The notes beneath the pieces were generated by a model. That model was given only the letters and a program-made list of their open reading frames with translations. It did not search any database and was not told the DNA's origin. A program made the position numbers and the translations under genes. A stretch of DNA of 52,247 bases from Burkholderiales bacterium (GTDB lineage: Bacteria > Pseudomonadota > Gammaproteobacteria > Burkholderiales > Burkholderiaceae_C): positions 1 to 52,247 of the forward strand of contig JAIOOS010000016.1 in the NCBI GenBank assembly GCA_021414305.1. Direction: 5' to 3'. Shown here one piece after another: positions 17,478-26,168 of this stretch; within the stretch, counting starts at the first letter, position 1; every line of letters starts with the position of its first letter.

Positions 17478-19351
17478 CGTCGAACGTTCAAGCGGGCACG
17501 GCCCCGCGTCTTGAAGCCGTCAACGATTTCGTCGTCAAGTTCGCCAACGTCAACGGCTCCGGGTCGGCGTCGGCCAACGAGCTGTTCGCGCGCAGCCTCT
17601 TGCGCATGGGCGTGCCGGTGAGTCCGCGCAACATCTTCCCCTCGAACATCCAGGGCCTGCCCACCTGGTACGAGGTGCGCGTCAGCGAGAAGGGCTGGCT
17701 GGCGCGGCGCGGCGGCGTCGACCTGATGGTGGCGATGAACCCGCAGACCTGGGAGAAGGACCTCGAGGAGATCGAGCCCGGCGGCTACCTGCTCTACGAC
17801 AGCTCGAAGCCGATGCCGGCCTCGCGCTTTCGCAGCGACATCCATGTCCTCGGCGTGCCGCTGACCGACCTGTGCGCCACCCGCTACACCGACCCGCGCG
17901 AGCGCCAGCTGCTGAAGAACATCGTCTACGTCGGCGTGCTCGCGGCGATGCTCGGCGTCGAGCCCGAGGTGATCGCCACGCTGCTCGGCGAGCAGTACAA
18001 GGGCAAGGCCAAGCTGCTGCAGCCCAACCTCGACGCCTTCATGATGGGCCTGCACCATGGCCGCGAGTACTTCGACGACGCGCTCGGCCTGAAGATCTCG
18101 CGGCGCGACGCGGTGGGAAAGCGGATCTTCATCGAGGGTAACGCCGCCGCCGCGCTCGGCTGCGTCTACGGCGGAGCGACGGTCTGCGCCTGGTACCCGA
18201 TCACGCCGAGCTCGTCGCTCGCCGAGGGCTTCCAGAAGTACTGCGCGAAGCTGCGCGTCGACAAGGTCACGGGCAAGAACAAGTTCGCGATCGTCCAGGC
18301 CGAGGACGAGATCGCCTCGATCGGCATCGTCGTCGGCGCCGGCTGGAACGGTGCTCGCGCCTTCACCACCACCTCGGGACCGGGCGTCTCGCTGATGACC
18401 GAGTTCATCGGCCTGGCCTATTTCGCCGAGATACCGGTGACGATCATCAACGTGCAGCGCGGTGGGCCCTCCACCGGCATGCCCACGCGCACCCAGCAGG
18501 CCGACCTGCTCTCCTGCGCCTACGCCTCGCACGGCGATACCAAGCACGTGCTGCTGTTCCCCGAGGATCCGAAGGAGTGCTTCGAGTTTTCGGCCGCCTC
18601 GCTCGACCTGGCCGACCGCCTGCAGACGCCGATCTTCGTCATGACCGACCTCGACATCGGCATGAACCACCGCCTCTGCGATCCGCTCGAGTGGGACGAC
18701 AGCCGCAGCTTCGACCGCGGCAAGGTGATGAGCGAGGCCGACCTCGAATCCGGCCGCGACTTCGGCCGCTACCTCGACGTCGACGGCGACGGCATCCCGT
18801 ACCGCACCCTCCCCGGCACCCACGCCAGCAAGGGCGCGTACTTCACCCGCGGCACCACCCGCGACGCCTACGCGCGCTACTCGGAGGCCGGGCCCGACTA
18901 CCTCTACAACGTCACCCGCCTGCTGAAGAAGTTCGAGACCGCCAAGGAGCTGGTGCCGCAGCCGGTGCTGCAGAAGGCCGCGCGCAAGACGCGTTTCGGC
19001 GTGATCTTCTACGGCTCCACCAGCCCGGCGATGGCCGAGGCCTTCGAGGCGCTGCAGGCGCAGAACGTCCACATCGACACGCTGCGGGTGCGGGCCTTCC
19101 CGTTCAGCGCCGCGGTCGACCGCTTCGTCGCCGAGCACGAGACGGTGTTCGTGATCGAGCAGAACCGCGATGCGCAGCTGCGCATGATGCTGGTCAACGA
19201 GCAGGAGATCGACCCGGCGCGGCTCGAGCCGATCCTGCACTACGACGGCACGCCGATCACCGCGCGCTTCATCATCGAGGCGATCGCCAAGCGGGTGCGC
19301 GCCGACAACGTCGAGCCGATCCAGGCCAAGAAGAAGGGGAAGGTGGCATGA
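17474..19351 (+). CDS. 2-oxoacid:acceptor oxidoreductase, gamma-alpha fusion subunit (KorA-like)
   Basis: A 625-residue fusion of the gamma domain (about 20-190, starting FANVNGSGSASANELFARSL) and the alpha domain (from about 215, GNAAAALGCVYGGATVCAWYPITPSSSLAEGF). It then continues with the TSGPGVSLMTEF and NVQRGGPSTGMPTRTQQADL stretches typical of KorA/PorA proteins. Together with the beta subunit it would oxidatively decarboxylate a 2-oxoacid to an acyl-CoA. The substrate (2-oxoglutarate, pyruvate or another) cannot be fixed from sequence. Four-base overlaps at both ends (ATGA) tie it to its neighbours in one translationally coupled operon, which supports a stoichiometric complex. Confidence 0.88.
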   Translation: MTSNVQAGTAPRLEAVNDFVVKFANVNGSGSASANELFARSLLRMGVPVSPRNIFPSNIQGLPTWYEVRVSEKGWLARRGGVDLMVAMNPQTWEKDLEEIEPGGYLLYDSSKPMPASRFRSDIHVLGVPLTDLCATRYTDPRERQLLKNIVYVGVLAAMLGVEPEVIATLLGEQYKGKAKLLQPNLDAFMMGLHHGREYFDDALGLKISRRDAVGKRIFIEGNAAAALGCVYGGATVCAWYPITPSSSLAEGFQKYCAKLRVDKVTGKNKFAIVQAEDEIASIGIVVGAGWNGARAFTTTSGPGVSLMTEFIGLAYFAEIPVTIINVQRGGPSTGMPTRTQQADLLSCAYASHGDTKHVLLFPEDPKECFEFSAASLDLADRLQTPIFVMTDLDIGMNHRLCDPLEWDDSRSFDRGKVMSEADLESGRDFGRYLDVDGDGIPYRTLPGTHASKGAYFTRGTTRDAYARYSEAGPDYLYNVTRLLKKFETAKELVPQPVLQKAARKTRFGVIFYGSTSPAMAEAFEALQAQNVHIDTLRVRAFPFSAAVDRFVAEHETVFVIEQNRDAQLRMMLVNEQEIDPARLEPILHYDGTPITARFIIEAIAKRVRADNVEPIQAKKKGKVA

Positions 19352-20403
19352 CCTACCTCGCCAAGCCGAAGCTGCACCACCCCACCCTGGCCGCCAACAA
19401 GCTCGGCTTCACGCGGCGCGACTACGAAGGGAAGATCTCCACCCTGTGCGCGGGCTGCGGCCACGACTCGATCTCGGCGGCGCTGGTGCAGGCCTGCTGG
19501 GAGCTCGAGATCGAGCCGCACCGCGTGGCCAAGCTCTCCGGCATCGGCTGCTCGTCGAAGACGCCCGACTACTTCCTCGGCGCCTCGCACGGCTTCAACA
19601 CCGTGCACGGGCGCATGCCCTCGGTGCTGACCGGCGCCAACCTCGCCAACCGCGAGCTGCTCTACCTCGGCGTCAGCGGCGACGGCGACTCGGCGTCGAT
19701 CGGCCTCGGCCAGTTCGCGCATGCCATGCGGCGCGGCGTGAACATGACCTACATCGTCGAGAACAACGGCGTCTACGGCCTGACCAAGGGCCAGTTCTCG
19801 GCCACCGCCGACCAGGGCAGCAAGAGCAAGAAGGGCGTCATCAACACCGACACCGCGATCGACCTGGTGGCGATGGCGTTGCAGCTCGGCGCGACCTACG
19901 TGGGCCGCAGCTTCTCCGGCGACAAGGAGCAGCTCGTGCCGCTGATCAAGGGCGCGCTCAGTCACCGCGGCGCGGCCCTGCTCGACGTCATCAGCCCCTG
20001 CGTTGCCTTCAACAACCACGCCGGCAGCACCAAGAGCTACGACTACGTGCGGGCGCACAACGAGGCGGTGAACCGGCTCGACTTCATGCCCAAGCGAGGC
20101 GCGATCACGGCCATGTACGCGCCGGGCGAGGTGATCGAGGTGACCCAGCACGACGGCAGCGTGCTGCGCCTGAGAAAGCTGGCCGAGGGCTACGACCCGG
20201 GCGACCGGCTGGCGGCGATGAACCACATCGCGACCTACGAGGCGCGGGGCGAGGTGCTGACGGGGCTGCTCTACGTGAGGGCCGATGCGGAAGACCTGCA
20301 CGGCCACCTGAACACCGTCGACGGGGCGCTGAACCGGCTCGGCGACAAGGACCTCTGCCCGGGATCGGCTGCGCTCGCGGCGATCAACGCCGAGCTGGTC
20401 TGA
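19348..20403 (+). CDS. 2-oxoacid:acceptor oxidoreductase beta subunit, TPP-binding (KorB-like)
   Basis: A 351-residue beta subunit carrying thiamine pyrophosphate and one [4Fe-4S] cluster. Cysteines C34 and C37 (CAGCGHDSIS), C68 (SGIGCSSK) and C218 (VISPCVAFNNH) are the expected cluster ligands. The TPP motif begins GDGD at 111-114 and ends at VENNGVYG. The length suits 2-oxoglutarate-type beta subunits. It is the last gene of the coupled three-gene operon and converges with the small gene at 20468. There is no separate ferredoxin gene nearby, in line with the first subunit carrying its own ferredoxin-like domain. Confidence 0.88.
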   Translation: MTYLAKPKLHHPTLAANKLGFTRRDYEGKISTLCAGCGHDSISAALVQACWELEIEPHRVAKLSGIGCSSKTPDYFLGASHGFNTVHGRMPSVLTGANLANRELLYLGVSGDGDSASIGLGQFAHAMRRGVNMTYIVENNGVYGLTKGQFSATADQGSKSKKGVINTDTAIDLVAMALQLGATYVGRSFSGDKEQLVPLIKGALSHRGAALLDVISPCVAFNNHAGSTKSYDYVRAHNEAVNRLDFMPKRGAITAMYAPGEVIEVTQHDGSVLRLRKLAEGYDPGDRLAAMNHIATYEARGEVLTGLLYVRADAEDLHGHLNTVDGALNRLGDKDLCPGSAALAAINAELV

Positions 20404-20467
20404 CGAACGCCTGAGGGTCGACTGAGGGTCGGCTGGGGGGCGGCTGGAGGAACCGGCCGCGGACGCC

Positions 20468-20713
20468 TTAAACGGCGCCGAACGTCGAGTCGACGATCGC
20501 GGGTTCGATTTCCGGCTCGATCTCCACCGCCTCGATCGCGGCGTCGAAGGCGCCGAGCTCGACCGCGGGCTTGGCAGGACGGGGGTTGTCGAGGGGCCGG
20601 CAGATGGTGCTCTTCAGTCGCGCGAGGCGATCCGAGCGCTCGATCGCGGCGAACACCATTTCCGGCGCGGTCATCAGGGCAAACGGGTTGCTGGTGTGGC
20701 TGGTCTGCTGCAT
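20468..20713 (-). CDS. Small conserved hypothetical protein
   Basis: An 81-residue acidic protein starting MQQTSHTSNPFALMTAPEMVF and followed by AAIERSDRLARLKSTICRPLD; the C-terminal half is rich in Glu, Ala and Ile. I recall similar short proteins with the N-terminal SNPFALM...IERSDRL pattern in Burkholderiales, none with a known role. A good purine-rich ribosome site (GAGGGAGA) precedes the ATG. No membrane segment or signal peptide is visible. Its upstream region is AT-rich and contains a 16-base perfect palindrome, so regulated expression is plausible. Confidence 0.7.
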   Translation of the reverse strand: MQQTSHTSNPFALMTAPEMVFAAIERSDRLARLKSTICRPLDNPRPAKPAVELGAFDAAIEAVEIEPEIEPAIVDSTFGAV

Positions 20714-20806
20714 TGGAATCTCCCTCGACTGCGATTCGGGCCAATGTAAGGAGACGCCCGAACTGCAGAAAGCTGGTGCACGGAGATTTGTAACGTCAGC
20801 GAGATT

Positions 20807-20822
20807 CTGACAACGTTGTCAG
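20807..20822. promoter_or_regulatory. 16-base perfect palindrome, candidate operator
   Basis: CTGACAACGTTGTCAG is perfectly self-complementary and lies about 95-110 bases upstream of the 81-residue gene on the minus strand, in an unusually AT-rich gap between that gene and tatD. A dimeric repressor or activator site is the simplest reading; I cannot assign a regulator. Confidence 0.5.
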
Positions 20823-20883
20823 GGGCAATCCATCCGCCGGTCGATATATCAAGAATATTATTGTTGTATGACAGTGCTTTATA

Positions 20884-20906
20884 GATGATTATTAAAGTTA
20901 ATCATC
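20884..20906 (-). terminator. AT-rich inverted repeat over the tatD stop codon
   Basis: GATGATTA at 20884-20891 is complementary to TAATCATC at 20899-20906 with a 7-base loop. It overlaps the tatD stop and would be the 3' end of the mltG-tatD operon transcript. The stem is weak and lacks a proper T-run. Confidence 0.3.
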
Positions 20907-21686
20907 AGGTTTCGTCCGAGTGAAGAGCTGCTCGAAATTCCGGCTCGTGGCCACCGCGACGGCCTCGATCTCCAGTCCCTTGATGTCTGCGAGCTGTCGG
21001 GCCACCCAGGGCACGTAAGCCGGCGAGTTCAGCTTCCCCCGGTAGGGTACCGGTGCGAGGTACGGGCTGTCGGTCTCGATCAGGCAGCGGTCGAGCGGCA
21101 CGAACGCCGCTACCGCGCGCAAGTCGGCGGCGGTCTTGAAGGTCAGGATCCCCGAGAACGAGATGTAGAAGCCGAGATCGAGGGCGGCGCGTGCCACCTC
21201 GGCGGTTTCGGTGAAGCAATGGAAAACGCCGCGGGCCCGGCCTTCGCCCTCCTCGCGCAGCAGCGCGAGCGTGTCGGCCGAGGCGTTGCGCGTGTGGATC
21301 ACCAGCGGCAGGCCGCTCGCCCGCGAGGCGCGGATGTGGATGCGGTAGCGCTGCCGCTGCCACTCCATGTCGGCGATGCTGCGACCGCCGAGGCGGTAGT
21401 AGTCGAGGCCGGTCTCGCCGATCGCCACGACCTTGGGCATGGCCGCGAGCGCGAGCAGGTCCTCGAGGCCGGGCTCGCGAACGCCCTCGTTGTCCGGATG
21501 CACGCCGGCGCTGCACCAGAAGTTCTCGTGGCCGAGCGCGAGCGCATGAACCTGGTCGAACTCCTCGAGCGTGGTGCAGATGCACAGCGCCCGGTCGACG
21601 CCTGCCTCCGCCATGGCGGCGCGGATCTCCGGCAGCTTTTCCGCGAGCTCGGGGAAGCTGAGGTGGCAATGCGAATCGACGTACAT
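20898..21686 (-). CDS. tatD: TatD-family metal-dependent deoxyribonuclease
   Basis: A 262-residue TIM-barrel hydrolase. Metal and active-site motifs appear in order: DSHCH at 4-8, GETGLDYY, LVIHTRNA, FHCFTETAE and the late ETDSPYLAP. Family members are 3'-5' exonucleases or AP-site nucleases linked to DNA repair and fragment clean-up. The ATG at 21686 fits family N-termini (MYVDSHCHL); the frame is open farther upstream only by chance. It is the last gene of the leftward mltG-tmk-holB-pilZ-tatD operon, an order also seen in Pseudomonas, and its end lies in an AT-rich gap. Confidence 0.92.
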   Translation of the reverse strand: MYVDSHCHLSFPELAEKLPEIRAAMAEAGVDRALCICTTLEEFDQVHALALGHENFWCSAGVHPDNEGVREPGLEDLLALAAMPKVVAIGETGLDYYRLGGRSIADMEWQRQRYRIHIRASRASGLPLVIHTRNASADTLALLREEGEGRARGVFHCFTETAEVARAALDLGFYISFSGILTFKTAADLRAVAAFVPLDRCLIETDSPYLAPVPYRGKLNSPAYVPWVARQLADIKGLEIEAVAVATSRNFEQLFTRTKPDD

Positions 21687-21733
21687 GGAAATCTCGCGGC
21701 AATCACGCTGCGCGGCGCGCAGGCCGCAGCGGC

Positions 21734-22135
21734 TCAGATCGTCTGCGTGGGCTTGGCCGACGACAGCGAGGTGCCGAGCGTCTCCTCGATGCGCGCGCGC
21801 AGGGCGCGGCTCTTGTCGTCCGCCGGAAAGCGGACGCCGACGCCCTGGGTGCGGCCGCCCGAGGCGTTGGCGGGCGTGATCCAGCCGACCTTGCCGGCCA
21901 CCGGGTAGCGCTGCGGATCGTCGGGCAGCGAGAGCAGCAGGTAGATGTCCTCGCCCAGCTTGTAGTCGCGGGTGGTCGGAACGAAGATGCCGCCCTCGGA
22001 AAACATCGGCATGTAGGCGGCGTAGAGCGCGCCCTTCTCGCGAAAGACGAGCTGGATGACGCTGGGCCGGCCGGCATTCGGCGCCGGGGCGCCGGCCGCC
22101 GGGGGCGCCGCGCGCGCTGCAGCAGGTTCGCTCAT
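21734..22135 (-). CDS. pilZ: PilZ-domain protein, type IV pilus assembly
   Basis: A 133-residue protein with a Pro/Ala-rich N-terminus (1-25) and a PilZ fold. Position next to holB and tatD identifies it as the PilZ of type IV pilus biogenesis, which works with FimX/PilB-type proteins. The classical c-di-GMP binding motifs RxxxR and DxSxxG are not evident: at the places expected I see MFSEGGIFVPTTRDYKLGED instead. This agrees with the founding PilZ being unable to bind c-di-GMP. Its start overlaps the holB stop by four bases. Confidence 0.85.
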   Translation of the reverse strand: MSEPAAARAAPPAAGAPAPNAGRPSVIQLVFREKGALYAAYMPMFSEGGIFVPTTRDYKLGEDIYLLLSLPDDPQRYPVAGKVGWITPANASGGRTQGVGVRFPADDKSRALRARIEETLGTSLSSAKPTQTI

Positions 22136-23199
22136 CGGCGCAAGTGTAGCGAGTCGACCCCGCCGCGGCGCTGCGCCGATCGCGGCGTTTGCAACGCTTC
22201 CCGGCCCTGTTCGACCAGGCTTTCGAGCGTGAGCTCGGCATTCCACGGGTGTTCCGCGTTCTCGGCAAAGCGGCGAAGCTCGGCCGACCAGCGCACCAGC
22301 GTGTCGAGCGCGGGGGCGCGTCCGGCCAGGGTGGCGGCGGCGAAGTAGCGCGGCGCCGCGCCGGCGGCCACGCTGGCGACGTCGTGGCATAGCTTCTGCA
22401 GCGCATCGACCGCCAGCGGCAAGGGCCAGCCGCGCAGGGCCGACACGTCGCCGGCGGCGATTCGACCGGGGAAGTTTCGCCAAGTCGCTGCGTCGACACC
22501 GAGCTGAGCCAGCGCGATCACGTCCTGCGGCTGGCCACCGCAGCCGGCGAGCAGCACCTCGGGCTCGGCGATGCCCTGCGCGCGCAGCCACTCGACCGCG
22601 ACCTCGGTCGCCGGCAGCTCGAGCGCGATCGCCTGGCAACGGCTGCGGATCGTCGGCGCCAGGGCGTCGGCGGCTGCGGTGCAGAGCAGGAAGCGGGCAT
22701 CGCCGGCCGGCTCTTCGAGCGTCTTCAGGAACGCGTTGGCGGCGATCGCGTTCATCCGCTCTGCCGGGTGGATGACGATCGCCTTGCCGCGGCCGCGCGA
22801 GGAGGTGGTCAGCGCCAGCGCGATCGCGGCCCGCACCTCCTCGACCCGGATGTCCTTGCTCGGCTTCTTCTTGCCGGCCTTCTCCTCGCCGCCCTCCTCC
22901 GACTCCGGGGCCGCCCAACCGAGGCCTTCGCGCAGCGCCTCCGGAAGGAGGACCAGCAGGTCGGGATGCGAACGCGCCGCCACCAGCCGGCAGCTCGCGC
23001 AGATGCCGCAGGGTCGCTCCCCCAGCGGCACGGTCGTCGATTCGCACAGCCAACCCTGCGCGAGCAGGATGCCGAGCTCGAACTGGCCAACCCCGCCCGG
23101 GGCGTGCAGCAACAGGGCGTGCGCGGTCTGCGTCTCCAGCGCGCGACGGAGCGGCGCGACCAGCCAGGGCAGCACCGCCACGGAGCCGGTTTCAGCCAT
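22132..23199 (-). CDS. holB: DNA polymerase III delta' subunit
   Basis: A 355-residue clamp-loader subunit. The N-terminal AAA+ fold has [17 protein letters not shown] with a degenerate P-loop (no GKT), as expected for delta', which does not hydrolyse ATP. Four cysteines (C in WLCES, then CGICASC) form the zinc module. IRVEEVRAA and [16 protein letters not shown] are typical sensor regions. A charged Glu/Lys-rich insert sits near residues 110-125. The ATG at 23199 overlaps the end of tmk by eight bases and the stop overlaps pilZ, so the operon is tightly packed. Confidence 0.9.
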   Translation of the reverse strand: MAETGSVAVLPWLVAPLRRALETQTAHALLLHAPGGVGQFELGILLAQGWLCESTTVPLGERPCGICASCRLVAARSHPDLLVLLPEALREGLGWAAPESEEGGEEKAGKKKPSKDIRVEEVRAAIALALTTSSRGRGKAIVIHPAERMNAIAANAFLKTLEEPAGDARFLLCTAAADALAPTIRSRCQAIALELPATEVAVEWLRAQGIAEPEVLLAGCGGQPQDVIALAQLGVDAATWRNFPGRIAAGDVSALRGWPLPLAVDALQKLCHDVASVAAGAAPRYFAAATLAGRAPALDTLVRWSAELRRFAENAEHPWNAELTLESLVEQGREALQTPRSAQRRGGVDSLHLRR

Positions 23200-23806
23200 C
23201 GAGCCGTTCACGCAGCGCCTGCGCGACGCGCAGCGCCACCTCGGAGCGGCCGAGCGAGGCATCGATCCGCATGAAGCGCTCCGGCGCTGCGTTCAGCCGC
23301 GCCAGGTAGCCCGCGCGAACCCGCTCGAAGAACGCCAGGTCCTCGGCCTCGAAGCGGTCGGCGGCGCGCGCCTCGGCGCGGCGCTGCGCCGCGACCTGCG
23401 GCTCGAGGTCGAACCAGAGCGTCAGGTCGGGCTGCAGGCCTTCCTGCACCGCGGCCTCGAGCGTTTCGAGCAGGGCCAGGCTCTGCCCGCGCCCGAAGCC
23501 CTGGTAGGCGAAGGTCGCATCAGTGAAGCGGTCGCAGAGCACGACCTCGCCGCGCGCCAGCGCCGGTGCGATCACCTTGGCGACGTGATCGCGTCGCGCC
23601 GCAAACACGAGCAGCGTCTCGCTCACCCCGTCCATCGCCGAGTGCAGCACCAGTTCGCGCAGGCGCTCTGCGAGCTCGGTGCCGCCCGGCTCGCGCGTGC
23701 AGACGACCGATCGTCCGGTCGCGCGCAGCGCCGCGGCCGTCGGCTCGATGTGGGTCGACTTGCCGGCGCCGTCGATCCCTTCGAAGGTGATGAATCGTCC
23801 GCTCAC
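23192..23806 (-). CDS. tmk: Thymidylate kinase
   Basis: A 204-residue kinase converting dTMP to dTDP. The P-loop is in [12 protein letters not shown] near the N-terminus, followed by [14 protein letters not shown], the DR-type motif in [18 protein letters not shown] and the LID-like Arg-rich stretch near residue 140. The start is GTG at 23806, four bases inside the mltG stop (GTGA). This matches family N-termini (SGRFITFEG); the open frame continues upstream only as a shadow of mltG. It sits between mltG and holB as in many proteobacteria. Confidence 0.95.
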   Translation of the reverse strand: MSGRFITFEGIDGAGKSTHIEPTAAALRATGRSVVCTREPGGTELAERLRELVLHSAMDGVSETLLVFAARRDHVAKVIAPALARGEVVLCDRFTDATFAYQGFGRGQSLALLETLEAAVQEGLQPDLTLWFDLEPQVAAQRRAEARAADRFEAEDLAFFERVRAGYLARLNAAPERFMRIDASLGRSEVALRVAQALRERLDG

Positions 23807-24804
23807 GGGACCTGCTTCTTCTGGAATCGGTTCACCGCCCGATTGTGCTCGGCGAGCGTCTCGCTGAACTCGCTGCTGCCGTCGCCGCGGGCGACGAAGT
23901 AGAGCGCCCGGGTCGGCTCGGGCCGCACCGCGGCGAACAGCGAGGCGCGGCCGGGAATCGAGATCGGCGTCGGCGGCAGGCCGGTGCGCAGGTAGGTGTT
24001 GTACGGCGTGTCGGCGAGCAGGTCGCGCTTTCTCAGGTTGCCGTCGAAGGCGACGCCGAGGCCGAAGATCACGGTCGGGTCGGTCTGCAGCGGCATGCCG
24101 ATTCGCAGGCGGTTGACGAAGACGCCGGCGACCTTGCCGCGGTCGGCGCCGACGCCGGTTTCCTTCTCGACGATCGAGGCGAGCGTCAGGGCCTCGTCGG
24201 CGCTCTTCAGGGGACTGTCGGCGGCGCGTTCCTGCCAGGCCTCGTCGAGGCGATGCTGCATCGCCCGGTAGGCGCGCTTGAGCACGGCGAGATCGGTCGA
24301 GCCCTTGCTGTAGGCATAGGTGTCGGGATAGAGCCGGCCCTCGGGCGAGAGGCCGGGCGGCGCGCCGAGGGCCTGCATCACCTCGCTGTCGCTCAGTGCG
24401 GCGAGCGTCGGCTTCAGCGCTTCGGCCTTCGCCAGCTCGGCGCGGATCTGGCGAAAGGTCCAGCCCTCGATGAAGCGGACGACGGCCAGCGTCTCGTCGC
24501 CGCGCACCATCTTCTCGAGCAGGCCGATCGGCGTCGTGCCGGCCGGGGCCTCGTAGCTGCCCGCGCGGATCTTTCGCGCCTTGCCCGACCAGCGAAACCA
24601 TTCGTAGAGCAGAACCGGCTCGGCCTTCACGCCAGCCCGGACCCAGGCCTCGGCAATCTGCCGCGGCGTATCGCCGAGCTCGATCGACACCTCGACCGGA
24701 TCGGCGGCCAGCGCGAGCGGCCGATGCAGCCACCACCAGGCCGCGGAAGCCGAGGCCGCCGCCGCGACGAGCAGCAGCAGCAATGCGACGCGCCAGACCC
24801 TCAT
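23803..24804 (-). CDS. mltG: Endolytic murein transglycosylase MltG
   Basis: A 333-residue inner-membrane lytic transglycosylase that cuts nascent glycan strands and sets their length. A single N-terminal transmembrane segment (about 5-25) is followed by a LysM-like region (about 38-110) and the catalytic YceG domain. The key motif [10 protein letters not shown] is at 209-217, its glutamate E213 corresponding to the catalytic residue by my alignment from memory; [17 protein letters not shown] follows. I chose the ATG at 24804 because the membrane segment begins right after it; in-frame ATGs at 24849 and 24882 would add an unlikely charged leader. First gene of the leftward operon, divergent from ygfZ. 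Confidence 0.92.
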   Translation of the reverse strand: MRVWRVALLLLLVAAAASASAAWWWLHRPLALAADPVEVSIELGDTPRQIAEAWVRAGVKAEPVLLYEWFRWSGKARKIRAGSYEAPAGTTPIGLLEKMVRGDETLAVVRFIEGWTFRQIRAELAKAEALKPTLAALSDSEVMQALGAPPGLSPEGRLYPDTYAYSKGSTDLAVLKRAYRAMQHRLDEAWQERAADSPLKSADEALTLASIVEKETGVGADRGKVAGVFVNRLRIGMPLQTDPTVIFGLGVAFDGNLRKRDLLADTPYNTYLRTGLPPTPISIPGRASLFAAVRPEPTRALYFVARGDGSSEFSETLAEHNRAVNRFQKKQVP

Positions 24805-24864
24805 CGCCTCGCGACGACCTCGCGAGCGCTCCACCCCTTCACCACGCATGTCATGGCGGCTGAT

Positions 24865-24870
24865 GATAAT
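24865..24870 (+). promoter_or_regulatory. -10-like box immediately before ygfZ
   Basis: GATAAT ends six bases before the ygfZ ATG, and I see no Shine-Dalgarno sequence between them. If used, the transcript would begin at about the start codon, giving a leaderless mRNA. The same AT-rich patch reads TATCAT on the other strand toward mltG. No clear -35 box is visible. Confidence 0.35.
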
Positions 24871-24875
24871 GGGCC

Positions 24876-25817
24876 ATGCCATCTCCCCACGCCCTCGACG
24901 GCGCCTGCCGGATCGCCGATTGGGGCGTCATCCGGGCCCGCGGCACCGACGCCGCCAAGTTCCTCCAGGGACAGCTCACCAACGACGTCCTGGCCCTCGG
25001 ACCTTCGCGCGCCCGACTCGCCGGCTTCTGCTCGGCCAAGGGGCGGCTGCAGGCGAGCTTCGTCGTCTGGCAGGCCGGCGCCGACGAGTTCCTGCTCGCC
25101 TGCTCGACGAGCCTGCTCGCGCCCACGCTCAAGCGCCTCTCGATGTTCGTGCTGCGCGCGCAGTGCAAGCTCAGCGACGCCAGCGCCGAGGTCGCGCTCT
25201 GGGGTCTGGCCGGAGGCGCCGCCGGGTCGCAAGTGGGCGACCTGTCGGTCTGGGAGAAGCGCGACGTCGACGGCGCCGTGCTGATCCGCCTGCCCGACGC
25301 CGAAGGCCGGGTGCGCGCTCTCTTCGCGGCGCCCGCTGGCGTCGAACCCCCGGGTGCGGCAAGCGCACCGCTGTCCCTCGCCGCCTGGCGCTGGCTCGAG
25401 GTGCGCAGCGGCGTCGTCACCATCGAGGCGGCGACGGTCGACCGCTTCGTGCCGCAGATGGTGAACTTCGAGCTCATCGGCGGCGTCGATTTCCAGAAGG
25501 GCTGCTATCCCGGCCAGGAAGTCGTCGCCCGCAGCCAGTACCGCGGCACGACCAAGCGGCGCACCTTCCTGTTCCAGGGCGACGCGGTCGCGAGCGCGGG
25601 CCAGGACGTGTTCGTCGCCGGCGCCCCAGGCGAGGCGGCGGGAACCGTCGCCAACGCAGCGGCTTCGCCGGAGGGCGGCGGCAGCAGTGCGCTGGTCGAG
25701 CTGCGCCTGGCCGCTGTCGGCGATGGCGAGCTCCGGCTCGGGAGCGCGAGCGGCCCGGTCCTGCATCGCGTGCCGCTGCCCTACCCGGTCGCGGTCGACG
25801 CCGAAGCCGCCGCCTGA
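24876..25817 (+). CDS. ygfZ: Folate-binding Fe-S cluster repair/assembly protein YgfZ
   Basis: A 313-residue member of the YgfZ/GcvT-related family, which supports maturation or repair of certain Fe-S enzymes with tetrahydrofolate. The hallmark motif KGCYPGQE occupies residues 208-215 with the conserved cysteine C210, preceded by VNFELIGGVDFQ. The N-terminal GcvT-like fold begins ARGTDAAKFLQGQLTND. The gene is divergent from mltG and followed after 23 bases by a DUF4936 gene, an arrangement I recall from Burkholderiales. The ATG almost abuts a -10-like box. Confidence 0.94.
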   Translation: MPSPHALDGACRIADWGVIRARGTDAAKFLQGQLTNDVLALGPSRARLAGFCSAKGRLQASFVVWQAGADEFLLACSTSLLAPTLKRLSMFVLRAQCKLSDASAEVALWGLAGGAAGSQVGDLSVWEKRDVDGAVLIRLPDAEGRVRALFAAPAGVEPPGAASAPLSLAAWRWLEVRSGVVTIEAATVDRFVPQMVNFELIGGVDFQKGCYPGQEVVARSQYRGTTKRRTFLFQGDAVASAGQDVFVAGAPGEAAGTVANAAASPEGGGSSALVELRLAAVGDGELRLGSASGPVLHRVPLPYPVAVDAEAAA

Positions 25818-25840
25818 ACGCACCCGGTCGCGCCGTGGCC

Positions 25841-26152
25841 ATGCGCGAGCTGTTCGTCTACTACCGGATCCGCCCCGCCGATGTCGCCGCCGCCCGCGCG
25901 GCCGTGCTGGCGATGCAGGACGCGTTGCGACGTGCGCATCCCGGGCTCGCGGCGCGCTTGCTGACCCGCGTCGGCGAAGGCGACGGCGACGGCAACGGAT
26001 CGCAGACATGGATGGAAACCTACTCGCTGTCCGCCAAGCGTCCAGGCGTCGCTGCCGATCTCGAAGCGGAGATCGAGAAGGCGGCGACGAGCTGGGCAGC
26101 ACTTGTCGCCGGGCCGCGGCACGTCGAAGCGTTCGTCGTCGCCGGCGATTGA
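25841..26152 (+). CDS. DUF4936 family protein
   Basis: A 103-residue soluble protein starting MRELFVYYRIRPADVAAARAAV, with an inner block TWMETYSLS and a C-terminal stretch RHVEAFVVA. The whole looks like a small ferredoxin-fold (alpha/beta) domain without cysteines or metal motifs. It matches the DUF4936 pattern, which I associate with the gene after ygfZ in betaproteobacteria; function is unknown. An in-frame GTG six bases upstream is an alternative start. It probably shares the ygfZ transcript and converges with the thioesterase-GNAT gene. Confidence 0.7.
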   Translation: MRELFVYYRIRPADVAAARAAVLAMQDALRRAHPGLAARLLTRVGEGDGDGNGSQTWMETYSLSAKRPGVAADLEAEIEKAATSWAALVAGPRHVEAFVVAGD

Positions 26153-26168
26153 ACCTCGTCCGCGCGCT

